From Acidobacteriaceae bacterium (GTDB taxonomy: Bacteria > Acidobacteriota > Terriglobia > Terriglobales > Acidobacteriaceae), in assembly GCA_025361625.1 (NCBI GenBank), contig JANYKL010000123.1, forward strand, positions 1 through 33,930: a stretch of DNA of 33,930 bases, in the 5' to 3' direction. The position numbers and the translations under genes are program-made. Shown here piece after piece: positions 9,029 through 17,623 of this stretch (positions within the stretch are counted from its first letter, which is position 1; each line of letters opens with the position of its first letter). Under the pieces are notes generated by a model. It made no database searches and was not told the DNA's origin. It was given only the letters and a program-made list of their open reading frames with translations.

Positions 9029-10348
9029 CTACTCCCAGGCGTAAATCGTGAGCCCGCTCAATAACTTCGGATAAAAATCAGTGGATTTCTGCGGCAGAAC
9101 TTCCCCCGCAAACGCAATATCGCGAACTTGATCCATCCGCGCCGGATTCATCAGGAATGCGATCTGCGCCTTTCCGCTTCTCACCTGCGCCAAAGCGTCA
9201 GCCATCTCGCGGGTGTAGGCGACGTTCTCCTGATTACGAATTGACTCTTCGGAAATACTTAACACTCGCTCCAGAATGCACTTGTGCAACTGAACTACAT
9301 CGAGCCCCTGCTGACGTGCAGACAAATTTACAAGCACACCGTCAGCACCGACTTTCGGGTTTCGAAGCAGGTACGCATGAGAGGCAGTTACCGCCAGAAG
9401 CGCCGTTCCCGCCTCCCCTGCCCGGCGAAGGAGTAGGTTCGCCGCTACCGCATCGATCGCTGCATCGACTTTTTCAACCGTAAAGAACTTCTGCGCTTCG
9501 GCTTCGAATTGACTTCCGGAAAAGGATGGCAAACCGAATACGATGCGATGCGTTGGCAGGATTACTAGTCCCGCCAAATCCATATCGACAAATGTCATCA
9601 TTGTCGACTCATAAGGTAGGAGGTGACCGGAGCCGGAGGCGGTTTCCTCTCCTGACCGTCTTTCTTTGCGATATGCGATAGCCGTTTCATAGCGGTGATG
9701 GCCATCCGCGATCAACAACTTTTTCTCTCGCATCGCCTGCTGTATCGAGGCGATGATTTTGGAATCCGAAATCTTCCACACGCGATGGAGGGTCTTATAT
9801 TCGTCCGTGACCTCAATATCAGGCTGCCGAGAGGTTTCGAGAAGAGCTTCAATCTTTCCTCCGCCGCCATAAAGCATGAAAATTTGCTCAAGCTGTGCAC
9901 GTGTCGCTCGTAAAAGCTGAAGTCGGTCGGCTTTCGGCTTGGAAAGTGTCTGCTCGTGCCTGAAAATAACCTCGGCCGAGTAGTCTTCCAGGCGGCCGAG
10001 GGCGATAAATCCCTTCCGTTCTGCCCGCCCCGGATGCCCAGGCGCGCCTGCCGGAATTTCAAAGGACTGCGTATAGCGGTAGATGCTAGGTTCGGCGTCC
10101 TTGCGTAAAATCCCAGACTGGCGCCACTCCTGAAAGGTTGATGCGGCCCTGGTGTAGGCGTTCTCAGCGTCGCCATCCCAGGGAAGCGATTTTCCGAGAA
10201 TCAACCGCACCAGATTGTTAGGGCTCTCCTCGTAGTAAACCTCTTGCATTGCGGGACTTATCTTGTCGTAAGGTTGGGTCACAACGCTGTGAATGGGAAC
10301 TCGCTGCTGGTCGTAGCGCCAGGCCTGGAAAGGAAGTATATGGGCCAT
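9029..10348 (-). CDS. DUF1015 family protein
   Basis: 439-aa cytoplasmic protein of the widespread DUF1015 family (PF06245). Recognised from the N-terminus AHILPFQAWRYD, VTQPYDKISP, the NLVRLILGK segment, the signature LLIADGHHRYETAIAYR, and MMTFVDMDLAGLVILPTHRIV. I choose ATG 10348 (MAHILPF) over the upstream in-frame ATG at 10384 because family members begin here. The molecular function is not established; members are often described as HTH or SpoOJ/ParB-like on weak grounds, which I do not adopt. It is first in the minus-strand run towards the amidase and is divergent from the VWFA genes, sharing a 312-base intergenic region. Confidence 0.85.
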   Translation of the reverse strand: MAHILPFQAWRYDQQRVPIHSVVTQPYDKISPAMQEVYYEESPNNLVRLILGKSLPWDGDAENAYTRAASTFQEWRQSGILRKDAEPSIYRYTQSFEIPAGAPGHPGRAERKGFIALGRLEDYSAEVIFRHEQTLSKPKADRLQLLRATRAQLEQIFMLYGGGGKIEALLETSRQPDIEVTDEYKTLHRVWKISDSKIIASIQQAMREKKLLIADGHHRYETAIAYRKERRSGEETASGSGHLLPYESTMMTFVDMDLAGLVILPTHRIVFGLPSFSGSQFEAEAQKFFTVEKVDAAIDAVAANLLLRRAGEAGTALLAVTASHAYLLRNPKVGADGVLVNLSARQQGLDVVQLHKCILERVLSISEESIRNQENVAYTREMADALAQVRSGKAQIAFLMNPARMDQVRDIAFAGEVLPQKSTDFYPKLLSGLTIYAWE

Positions 10349-10555
10349 AGTCGGGAAGCCAGAATTGTAGCAGGGTCGTTTCAAACAACTTGCCGCTGGT
10401 GTTGGGACGTTGGTTTGAAAATATAAAGCAATTTAGTCCGGACGTTGCCCGCCGCCCCGGCTCTGAGACGAAAAAACGGGAAGAATTAAATTGAGCGCGC
10501 GAGACAAGGAAGCTACCTCCCGGTGTGAAAGGGAATCTAAATTTCGTTGACGAAA

Positions 10556-10573
10556 AGGTGACAATGGTCACCT
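10556..10573. promoter_or_regulatory. Candidate operator in the VWFA promoter
   Basis: Perfect inverted repeat AGGTGAC-AATG-GTCACCT (7-bp arms, 4-base spacer) in the divergent region 10349-10660. It overlaps the position of the -35 box if the extended -10 at 10581-10589 is used, which is how a repressor site would sit. The rest of this intergenic region shows nothing else I can name. Confidence 0.5.
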
Positions 10574-10580
10574 AGTCTTG

Positions 10581-10589
10581 TGCTACTAT
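10581..10589 (+). promoter_or_regulatory. Candidate extended -10 promoter for the VWFA genes
   Basis: TGCTACTAT matches the extended -10 pattern (TGN-TATAAT-like). Transcription would start near 10596, giving a leader of about 65 bases before ATG 10661. No good -35 is present, as is common for extended -10 promoters. This placement argues against translation starting at GTG 10580. Confidence 0.4.
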
Positions 10590-10660
10590 CCGATTTAGTT
10601 AGCGCGCGTGATCCGTTTGTCGGCGGGTCTCCTCGCCGGACGCGGGTTTTGTGGGGCCTC

Positions 10661-11674
10661 ATGTTGTTCGGCAAATTGTTCTCGTCCTTATCGTCCTTCC
10701 TGGCACTTCTGATGATGGTTGTGTGCGGCGTGCTTACCCTTCCCGCTCAGAATTCCACCGAAGACGTCCACATTCAGCCACGAGTGCAGCAACCTCCTCC
10801 CAAAGAACCTGAGATCGACACGGCGTTCAAAACCCACACCAAGCCCATGAAAGTGACAGTCGATATGGTGTTGGTGCCAGTGACGATCACCGATCCGCTG
10901 AATCGATTAGTGACCGGGCTGGATCGTCAGAATTTCAATCTCTTTGAGGGCAAAGACCAGCAGGAAATTAAGACCTTCTCTAGCGAAGACGCTCCGGTTT
11001 CGATCGGTGTCATCTTCGACATGAGCGGCAGCATGAGCAGTAAAGTCGAGCGCGCTCGCGAGGCGGTCGTGGAATTTTTTAAGACCGCAAATCCGCAAGA
11101 CGAGTTCTTTATGATCACCTTTGCGGACAAGCCGGAAGAGATCGCGGATTTCACCAGTTCGGTCGACGACATTCAAGGACGACTGCTTTACTCGGTTCCG
11201 AAGGGCAGAACTGCTCTGCTCGATGCTATCTACCTCGGCGTCAATAAAATGCGGGCGGCGAAGTATCCCAAGAAGGCGTTGCTGATCATTTCGGACGGCG
11301 GCGACAACCACAGCCGTTACACCGAAGGCGAAATTAAATCCATGGTCAAGGAAGCCGACATTCTGATTTATGCGATTGGCATCTACGACCATTATTTCCC
11401 CACCGACGAAGAGCGGCTTGGGCCCGCACTGCTAGCCGACGTCACCGAACTGACCGGCGGCCGAGCGTTTACGATCGATAACCCGAACGACTTGGCGGAT
11501 GTATCCACAAAGATTGGCATAGAATTGCGCAACCAATATGTCATCGGATACCGCCCTAAGAACCCGGTGCGCGACGGCAAATGGCGTAAGATAAAAGTGA
11601 AACTCTCACCGCCCAAAGGATTGCCTCCGCTCAAGGTTTACGCCAAGACGGGTTATTATGCGCCGACGGAATGA
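10661..11674 (+). CDS. Secreted VWA-domain protein, acidobacterial VWFA type (first of pair)
   Basis: 337-aa exported protein. A signal peptide (MLFGKLFSSLSSFLALLMMVV...LPAQ) is followed by a short linker, a beta region with the DPLNRLVTGLDRQNFNLFE motif common to acidobacterial VWFA proteins (TIGR03436-like) and a von Willebrand A domain with an intact MIDAS: DMSGSMSS, Thr in KGRTALLDAI and Asp in IISDGGDN. VWA domains with MIDAS bind a metal and mediate protein-protein adhesion; the partner is unknown. The frame is open to GTG 10580, but the signal peptide and candidate promoter favour ATG 10661, which has only a weak GGGG ribosome-binding site. Its 3' end overlaps the next, homologous gene by 17 bases. 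Confidence 0.85.
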   Translation: MLFGKLFSSLSSFLALLMMVVCGVLTLPAQNSTEDVHIQPRVQQPPPKEPEIDTAFKTHTKPMKVTVDMVLVPVTITDPLNRLVTGLDRQNFNLFEGKDQQEIKTFSSEDAPVSIGVIFDMSGSMSSKVERAREAVVEFFKTANPQDEFFMITFADKPEEIADFTSSVDDIQGRLLYSVPKGRTALLDAIYLGVNKMRAAKYPKKALLIISDGGDNHSRYTEGEIKSMVKEADILIYAIGIYDHYFPTDEERLGPALLADVTELTGGRAFTIDNPNDLADVSTKIGIELRNQYVIGYRPKNPVRDGKWRKIKVKLSPPKGLPPLKVYAKTGYYAPTE

Positions 11675-12710
11675 AGCCTTCTTTTTATTATTTCTTCTTT
11701 TTACCGCTCCATTCCTGATTCATTCGCAGCCAGCATCGCAACCGCGAGCTTCACAGCAGCAAACGCCGCTACCCCCTACGAAGCCGGGCACACCAAGCCC
11801 CGGCACCGACGCCGCTCCCGGTAACGCGCCGCTTGAATCCCAAGGAGCAGAGTCCGACAACGGCGTTTTTATCTTCCGCAAGAAAGTTGATGAAGTTCTG
11901 CTGCACGCGACCGTTGTCGACGACAAGCAGCGCATCGTCACCAATTTGGAGCAGGGCGACTTCAGTGTGTCGGAAGACGGTCACCAGCAAGTGATCACGT
12001 CCTTTCGCCACGAAGACATCCCCGTGGCGATGGGCATAGTGGTCGACAATTCCGGATCAATGCGCGAGAAGCGGCAAAAAGTAAATGCAGCAGCCCTGAA
12101 CCTGGTGCGCGCGTCGAACCCAAGCGATGAAGTCTTCATCGTGAATTTTAACGACGAATACTACCTCGATCAGGATTTCACCGCCAGTATCAAGAAGTTG
12201 AAGGCAGGATTAGAAAAGATTGAGTCGCGCGGGGGAACGGCGCTTTATGACGCTGTCGTCGCTTCGGCCGATCATTTAAAGAAGGATGCCAAGCTGGAGA
12301 AGAAGGTGCTTTTCGTCGTGACTGACGGCGAGGATAACGAAAGCTCCGAGACACTGGAGCAGGCGGTGCGGCGTTTACAGACGGAGAACGGGCCGACGGT
12401 ATATTCCATCGGCGTCCTGGAAAAAGAAGAGCACCCGAAGCACGCTAAACGAGCTCTGCAAATCATGTCGCAGAGGACCGGCGGCATCGCCTTCTTTCCG
12501 CAAACCTTGGACGAAGTTGACGCCATCAGCCGCACCATAGCCCACGACATCCGCACGCAATACACGATCGGATATAAGCCGACCACGCCCAAAAGCCAAG
12601 GTGGATACCGTCAGGTAAAAGTTGAAGTCCGTTCGCATAGCCGGAAATTGATTGTGCGGACAAAGAGCGGTTATTACGCCGGGGCTGAGCCCTCGTCAGG
12701 CGCCCAGTGA
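11658..12710 (+). CDS. Secreted VWA-domain protein, acidobacterial VWFA type (second of pair)
   Basis: 350-aa paralogue of the preceding gene, starting inside it (17-base overlap), so the two are surely cotranscribed and probably translationally linked. A signal peptide (about 1-24, ending LIHSQPA) is followed by a Pro/Gln/Thr-rich, low-complexity stretch (about 25-65), then the strand motif VVDDKQRIVTNLEQGDFSV and a VWA domain with intact MIDAS: DNSGSMREK, Thr in GGTALYDAV and Asp in VVTDGEDN. The C-terminal part TQYTIGYKPTTPKSQGGYRQVKV parallels QYVIGYRPKNPVRDGKWRKIKV of the first gene (both given in short comparable segments). The conserved ends suggest one extra C-terminal beta domain. 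The role is likely extracellular or periplasmic binding. Confidence 0.86.
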   Translation: MRRRNEAFFLLFLLFTAPFLIHSQPASQPRASQQQTPLPPTKPGTPSPGTDAAPGNAPLESQGAESDNGVFIFRKKVDEVLLHATVVDDKQRIVTNLEQGDFSVSEDGHQQVITSFRHEDIPVAMGIVVDNSGSMREKRQKVNAAALNLVRASNPSDEVFIVNFNDEYYLDQDFTASIKKLKAGLEKIESRGGTALYDAVVASADHLKKDAKLEKKVLFVVTDGEDNESSETLEQAVRRLQTENGPTVYSIGVLEKEEHPKHAKRALQIMSQRTGGIAFFPQTLDEVDAISRTIAHDIRTQYTIGYKPTTPKSQGGYRQVKVEVRSHSRKLIVRTKSGYYAGAEPSSGAQ

Positions 12711-12769
12711 ATTAAACGCGTTACCGCCGGCGATTGACGCTCCCCGGTTCGTTCCTTACTCTGTAGGGA

Positions 12770-13720
12770 GTGCCTACCACGATCGCAACCTCACGCTTAC
12801 GCCTTAGCGACGACATATCGAAACTCGTCGGCGAAACGCCGATGCTTCACATGCGCAGGCTGTCCCCGGATGGGGGAGCCGACATCTTCGCAAAACTCGA
12901 GTATCTCAATCCCGGTGGCAGCGTGAAAGACCGTGCTGCCATTGGATTGATTGAGCATGCCGAGCGCGAAGGAAAGCTTAAGCCGGGAGGAACCGTCATC
13001 GAAGCGACTGCAGGCAACACCGGCATTGGTCTCGCACTTATTGGCGTCAATCGCGGCTACAAGGTTCGCCTATTCGTACCCGAAAAATTTTCCGAAGAGA
13101 AAGTCATTTTAATGCGTGCGTTGGGAGCTGAAGTGACCCGAACGCCGGAATCCGAAGGCATGCAGGGAGCGATTCAGCGGGCTCGTGACTTACAGGCCGC
13201 CAGCCCGGGCGCATTTCTGGCCGCCCAGTTCGATAACCAAGCTAATACCGATTATCACTACGAAACTACGGCTCGCGAAATCTTCGAGCAGATGGAAGGC
13301 CGCGTCGATGCGATCACGATTGGCTGCGGTACGGCGGGCACATTCACCGGAGTTGCGCGTTTTTTGAAGGAGCGATTGCCCAAGCTTTTTGCAGTCGCCG
13401 TGGAGACGGAAGGCTCGATCTTAGGCGGCGGCAAGCCCGCTCCGCACAAAGTGGAAGGAATCGGCAACACTTTTATCCCGGGTAATTTCGACCGTTCCGT
13501 TTGCGACGAAGTTTTTAAAGTAACCGACGAACAGGCCTTCCAAATGGTCAAACAATTAGCGGCCAGCCAGGGCGTATTGGCCGGCTCGAGCGCAGGCGCC
13601 AACGTCTATGCGGCTATAGAAATTGCCAAGCGTCTCGGGGCAGGGCAGCGAGTTGTAACCATGATCCCCGACTCCGCCGAACGCTATTTATCAAAAAAGA
13701 TTTTCGAAGGCGGCATCTAG
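12770..13720 (+). CDS. PLP-dependent cystathionine beta-synthase / cysteine synthase
   Basis: Fold-type II PLP enzyme, 316 aa. The PLP lysine is Lys53 in NPGGSVKDRA; the substrate loop is EATAGNTGIG (79-88), where most cysteine synthases have TSGNTG; the phosphate loop is GCGTAGTFTG; the C-terminal loop is GSSAGANVYAA. The segment KVEGIGNTFIP resembles the cystathionine beta-synthase branch (VEGIGYDFIP in animals). A cystathionine gamma-lyase/synthase gene follows closely, which matches the mccA-mccB reverse transsulfuration pair of Bacillus. The alternative is a plain O-acetylserine sulfhydrylase (cysK). Start: the GTG at 12770 is the only upstream option because an in-frame TAG lies at 12764, yet its purine run (AGGGAG) abuts it, so initiation is unusual or slightly further in. 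Confidence 0.85.
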   Translation: MPTTIATSRLRLSDDISKLVGETPMLHMRRLSPDGGADIFAKLEYLNPGGSVKDRAAIGLIEHAEREGKLKPGGTVIEATAGNTGIGLALIGVNRGYKVRLFVPEKFSEEKVILMRALGAEVTRTPESEGMQGAIQRARDLQAASPGAFLAAQFDNQANTDYHYETTAREIFEQMEGRVDAITIGCGTAGTFTGVARFLKERLPKLFAVAVETEGSILGGGKPAPHKVEGIGNTFIPGNFDRSVCDEVFKVTDEQAFQMVKQLAASQGVLAGSSAGANVYAAIEIAKRLGAGQRVVTMIPDSAERYLSKKIFEGGI

Positions 13721-13758
13721 AAGCTTCAGCGTGGCTATAGAAATTCTTGGAGAAGATT

Positions 13759-14913
13759 TTGGCTAAACAGAAATGCGGCTTTGCCACGAAGGCGATTCAT
13801 GTCGGGCAAGAGCCCGACCCTCTTACCGGAGCGGTCTCCGCACCGATCTACCCTACTTCAACATACGTTCAGCAAGAGATCGGCAAGAATAAGGGGTACG
13901 AGTACGCACGCGTTTCAAATCCCACCCGCGACCGCCTCGAAACGAACCTGGCAGCGCTTGAGGGCGGCATCTCTGCTCGAGTCTTTGGGAGCGGCATGGC
14001 CGCGATCAACGCCATCACCAGCATGCTCAAGGCTGGAGATCACGTCGTAGCAGGGCATAATCTTTATGGTGGCACTCCACGCTTGTTCAACCAGGTTCTG
14101 ACCAACTTTGGGCTGACCTTCACTTATGTCGACACTTCGGATCTGCAAAAAGTTGAAAAAGCGTTCCGAAAAAATACTCGGCTGCTTTTTGTAGAAACCC
14201 CGACAAACCCGCTCATGGAGCTCTGTGATCTGAGTGCGATTGCCGAGCTGAGCCATCAACATAAGGTTGAGCTGGTGGTTGACAACACGTTTACCTCTCC
14301 TTACTTTCAGCGCCCTATCGAGTTTGGAGCTGACATGGTTGTCCATTCAACTACCAAGTTTCTCAACGGCCACAGCGACGGCCTCGGCGGCGTGGTCGTT
14401 TGCACCCGGCGCGAGCAGGCGGAAAAGCTGGCGTTCTTGCAAAAGTGCGCGGGAGCGATACTATCTCCGTTTGAGTGCTGGCTAATTTTGCGCGGGGTCA
14501 AAACGCTGGCTGTGCGAATGGAGCAGCATGACCAAAGCGGGCGCAAAGTTGCTGCATATTTGGCACAGCACAAAAAAGTAAAAAGAGTTTTTTATCCCGG
14601 GCTCCCCGATCATCCACAGCATGAGTTAGCGAAGCGTCAGATGACCGGTTTCGGATCAATGATCACGTTCGAGACGGGGTCGCTTGCGAACGCCAATGGA
14701 ATGTTGCGCAAAGTTCGAGTCTGTTCCTTGGCTGAATCGCTTGGTGGCGTCGAAACTCTGATCTCGCACCCGGCCACCATGACCCACGCAGGGGTGGGAG
14801 AAGAGGGACGACGAAAAATCGGAATTACGGATGGTATGGTGCGTATATCGGTTGGCATCGAGAATGTCGAAGATATTCTCGCCGACCTCGATCAGGCTTT
14901 GGCCGCCAGCTAG
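13759..14913 (+). CDS. Cystathionine gamma-lyase / gamma-synthase (trans-sulfuration PLP enzyme)
   Basis: Fold-type I PLP enzyme of the Cys/Met metabolism family, 384 aa. It shows YPTSTY, YEYARVSNPTR, FGSGMAAINA, ETPTNP, VVDNTFTSPYFQRP, the PLP lysine in HSTTKFLNGHSD (Lys200) and SLGGVETLISHPATMTHA. I choose TTG 13759 because GGAGAAG at 13749-13755 sits at correct spacing; the upstream TTG 13747 would overlap that site. It lies 38 bases after the CBS-like gene. As a pair they would convert homocysteine plus serine to cystathionine and then cysteine (reverse transsulfuration); if the first gene is CysK, this enzyme could instead be MetB or an O-acylhomoserine sulfhydrylase. The SHPATMTHA segment is shared by MetB and CGL, so sequence reading cannot settle it. 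Confidence 0.87.
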   Translation: MAKQKCGFATKAIHVGQEPDPLTGAVSAPIYPTSTYVQQEIGKNKGYEYARVSNPTRDRLETNLAALEGGISARVFGSGMAAINAITSMLKAGDHVVAGHNLYGGTPRLFNQVLTNFGLTFTYVDTSDLQKVEKAFRKNTRLLFVETPTNPLMELCDLSAIAELSHQHKVELVVDNTFTSPYFQRPIEFGADMVVHSTTKFLNGHSDGLGGVVVCTRREQAEKLAFLQKCAGAILSPFECWLILRGVKTLAVRMEQHDQSGRKVAAYLAQHKKVKRVFYPGLPDHPQHELAKRQMTGFGSMITFETGSLANANGMLRKVRVCSLAESLGGVETLISHPATMTHAGVGEEGRRKIGITDGMVRISVGIENVEDILADLDQALAAS

Positions 14914-14931
14914 GTTTACTTCACAACTTTC

Positions 14932-15726
14932 ATGTCATCGTCCTCTCGTGAATGGAACGCTGCCGACTACCACCGGCTGTCGGCTCCGCAATTTGAGTGG
15001 GGGCAACGCGTTCTGAATGAGCTCCTCCTGCGAGGCGACGAATGTGTGCTCGATGCCGGGTGTGGCACAGGTAAGTTGACCCGCCTGCTGCTTGAAAATC
15101 TCCCGCACGGGAAAGTAGTGGGTGTCGATCTCTCGCGCAACATGGCTACGTACGCCCGTCAGAATCTCGAACCGGGTTATGGAGCTCGCGCCAGCCTTGT
15201 CGCGGCTGACCTGCTTGACCTTCCGTTCTCGAATTGTTTCGATGGAGTCTTTAGCACGGCGTCATTTCACTGGGTGACAAATCACGACCGGTTGTTCCTG
15301 AACCTTTACGGTGCACTGCGGCGAGGCGGCTGGCTGCACGCGCAATGCGGAGGTGGCCCCAATCTCGCGCGCTTGCGCCAACGTGTGCGCGAGTTGTCGC
15401 AGGAGTCTCCGTTTGCGGAATGGCTGGCAGATTTTCGCGAGCCATGGCTTTTTTCAGATGCGGAAGAAGCAGCGCGCCGCCTTCATTCCGCGGGATTCCA
15501 CGAGGTGAAAACGTGGCTCGAACAAGCCAGGTTCGCAGCGAAAGGGCCGGAAGAATTCGAGGGCTATCTCGGGACCTTCGTGCTACATCGCAATTTGGAA
15601 ATGCTTCCTGACGCAGAATTGCGGTCTACATTCTTGCGGCGGCTTGTGGAGTGGTCGATGGCAAGCGACGCTCCATTCGTGCTTGACTATTGGCGGCTGA
15701 ATATCCGCGCGCTGAAGGCGGGCTAA
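14932..15726 (+). CDS. SAM-dependent class I methyltransferase (trans-aconitate methyltransferase-like)
   Basis: 264-aa cytoplasmic methyltransferase. The SAM-binding motif I is VLDAGCGTGKLT (39-50), followed by GVDLSRNM (motif II), ADLLDLPF and FSTASFHWV. The opening WNAADYHRLSAPQFEWG resembles the Tam/trans-aconitate 2-methyltransferase group, which begins WDPxxY. The gene starts 18 bases after the cystathionine lyase/synthase on the same strand, so it may share its transcript; a link to the SAM/homocysteine cycle is attractive but only inferred. The true substrate is unknown. Confidence 0.83.
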   Translation: MSSSSREWNAADYHRLSAPQFEWGQRVLNELLLRGDECVLDAGCGTGKLTRLLLENLPHGKVVGVDLSRNMATYARQNLEPGYGARASLVAADLLDLPFSNCFDGVFSTASFHWVTNHDRLFLNLYGALRRGGWLHAQCGGGPNLARLRQRVRELSQESPFAEWLADFREPWLFSDAEEAARRLHSAGFHEVKTWLEQARFAAKGPEEFEGYLGTFVLHRNLEMLPDAELRSTFLRRLVEWSMASDAPFVLDYWRLNIRALKAG

Positions 15727-15810
15727 ACCCCGCTAAAAGCCGACATTGTATTTGCCTACTGATCGCAGATCGCGGTGGCGAACCGCAGCCAGTTAGAAGC
15801 GGGCGCCCTC

Positions 15811-16128
15811 CTACCGTACCGATTCTCCGATCCATCGGAGATATTCTGCGCTGCCATCTTCGATTGCGATTTTGATGCACTCTGGATTTTCGTAGGAGTG
15901 CAGCTCAATCAGAGTATCAAGCAACTGCTGAAAGGCGCCGTCAGTAGTCTTGATCAACAGCAGAAATTCAGCGGCAGTTTCAACTTTTCCTTCCCAGCGA
16001 TAAATCGACTCGACGTGGGGAACGACGTTGACGCAGGCTGCGAGTTGACGCTCAACGATTTTGTGCGCCAGGTTGCGTGCCTCTGCAATCGATGAGCAAC
16101 TGGTGAGAACAAGCTTTTTATCTGTCAT
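15811..16128 (-). CDS. cutA: Divalent-cation tolerance protein CutA
   Basis: 105-aa protein of the CutA1 family: small trimeric, PII-like ferredoxin fold, linked in E. coli to copper tolerance though the biochemical role is debated. Landmarks are LVLTSCSSIAEARNLAHKIV, RQLAACVNVVP, ESIYRWEGKVE, EFLLLIKTT and HSYENPECIKIAIEDGSAEYLRWI. The family commonly has HPYExPE; here it is HSYENPE. The gene is divergent from the phosphohexomutase with only about 40 bases between their starts. Confidence 0.93.
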   Translation of the reverse strand: MTDKKLVLTSCSSIAEARNLAHKIVERQLAACVNVVPHVESIYRWEGKVETAAEFLLLIKTTDGAFQQLLDTLIELHSYENPECIKIAIEDGSAEYLRWIGESVR

Positions 16129-16169
16129 ATAAAATTATGCATCCAAGAGTCGAGAATACGAGGCGACGG

Positions 16170-17582
16170 ATGGCCACACAAATCAAGTTCGGTACTTCTG
16201 GATGGCGGGCCGTAATGGCCGACGAGTTCACTTTTGCGAATGTGCGCCGCGCCGTGCATGGCATCGCGGGTTACGTGGCTTCGAAAAATCCCCAGGGAAA
16301 AGTGATCGTGGGGCGCGACCCGCGTTTTTTAGGCGAGACACTTTGCTCGATGGCTGCGGAGATCCTGTCGGGTCATGGATTGACGCCTCTCATGATTGCC
16401 GACCCGGCGCCCACTCCAGCTATTTCGTACGCCGTCACGCAAACGAAAGCTGATGGAGCGATCAATTTCACCGCCTCGCATAACCCTCCGGAATATAACG
16501 GCATAAAGTTTTCGACACCCGACGGTGCGCCAGCGCTGCCGGAAGTGACTATGGCAATAGAATCCGAGATTGCCGCTTATGACGCCGACCCGCAGTCATC
16601 TTCGAAAGATGGCGAACGCTCCGGACCCAAGCAGCAATCGCTCGATCCACGCACGACATATCTTTCCCGGCTGCGTGAAATAGTCGATCTTGAAATCATC
16701 AGGAAGTCGGGCATCAAGATCGCGTTCGATCCCATGTGGGGGGCCGCGCGGGGATATTCGGACGGATTGCTGCGCGATGCCGGCATCACGGTGGTCGCGG
16801 TTCACGATTATCGCGATGTACTGTTCGGCGGTCACGCTCCCGAACCAGACGATGAATTGCTTGAGGATCTTCGTCACAAGATGCGTGAAATGGGAGCCGC
16901 CATGGGCATTGCGACCGATGGTGACGCCGACCGCTTTGGAATCGTCGACGAAGACGGAACGTTTATCCAGCCGAACTACGTCATCGCATTGCTTTTTGAC
17001 TATCTTGTCGAGACGCGTGGCTGGAAAAATGGCGTTGGCAAGTCCGTGGCAACGACCAACCTTGTCAACGCTCTCGCCGCGAAGCACAAAATCGAAGTGC
17101 ACGAAACTCCGGTTGGATTTAAGTACATTGGGGAACTGATCAAGCAGGATAAAATTCTCATTGGCGGAGAAGAAAGTGCCGGTCTTTCGATACGCCAGCA
17201 TGTTCCCGAAAAAGATGGAGTGCTCGCCGGGTTGCTCTGCTGCGAGATGGTTGCGCGCCGGGGACAGTCGCTCGGTAAACAAATTAAAGCTTTATTTGCT
17301 GATGTTGGTTCCTTCTACCCCACTCGCGAAAACTTCCGCTTGACGCCGGAAGTAAAAGAGAAGTTTACTGAGAAGTTACGTCGTGATCCCCCTGAGTTTA
17401 ATGGCTCAAAAGTTGCTTCTGCAGTGAGAACCGACGGCCTGAAGCTATTGTTCGACAACGGATCATGGGTTTGCTATCGCCTTTCGGGGACCGAACCGGT
17501 AGTCCGCGTCTACAGCGAGGCACGCAGCGAGCCCGAACTGAAGAATTTGAGTGCGGCAGCAAAGGCCTGGATATTCGATTAA
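16170..17582 (+). CDS. Phosphoglucomutase / phosphomannomutase (alpha-D-phosphohexomutase)
   Basis: Interconverts hexose 1- and 6-phosphates through a phosphoserine. From ATG 16170 the protein is 470 aa. All four active-site loops are present: FGTSGWR at the N-terminus, the phosphoserine loop TASHNPPEYNGIKF (Ser103), the metal loop DGDADRFG (250-257), the sugar loop GGEESAG (332-338) and the phosphate loop RLSGTEPVVRVY. I prefer ATG 16170 over the upstream ATG at 16137 because GAGG at about 16159-16162 is well spaced and family members start MxxxIKFGTSGWR. Loop residues alone do not tell glucose from mannose specificity; the GEESAG loop is common in glucose-type and bifunctional enzymes. It could feed UDP-sugar synthesis. 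Confidence 0.9.
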   Translation: MATQIKFGTSGWRAVMADEFTFANVRRAVHGIAGYVASKNPQGKVIVGRDPRFLGETLCSMAAEILSGHGLTPLMIADPAPTPAISYAVTQTKADGAINFTASHNPPEYNGIKFSTPDGAPALPEVTMAIESEIAAYDADPQSSSKDGERSGPKQQSLDPRTTYLSRLREIVDLEIIRKSGIKIAFDPMWGAARGYSDGLLRDAGITVVAVHDYRDVLFGGHAPEPDDELLEDLRHKMREMGAAMGIATDGDADRFGIVDEDGTFIQPNYVIALLFDYLVETRGWKNGVGKSVATTNLVNALAAKHKIEVHETPVGFKYIGELIKQDKILIGGEESAGLSIRQHVPEKDGVLAGLLCCEMVARRGQSLGKQIKALFADVGSFYPTRENFRLTPEVKEKFTEKLRRDPPEFNGSKVASAVRTDGLKLLFDNGSWVCYRLSGTEPVVRVYSEARSEPELKNLSAAAKAWIFD

Positions 17583-17623
17583 AGCGGTAACAGTCAGTCA
17601 GGGATCGGCAGGAAGTATTTAGC

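Noticed and set aside
12761-12772. Cysteine synthase start placed far downstream at the first internal ATG
   Set aside because: It would remove the conserved N-terminal part before GETPMLHM; GTG 12770 keeps it.
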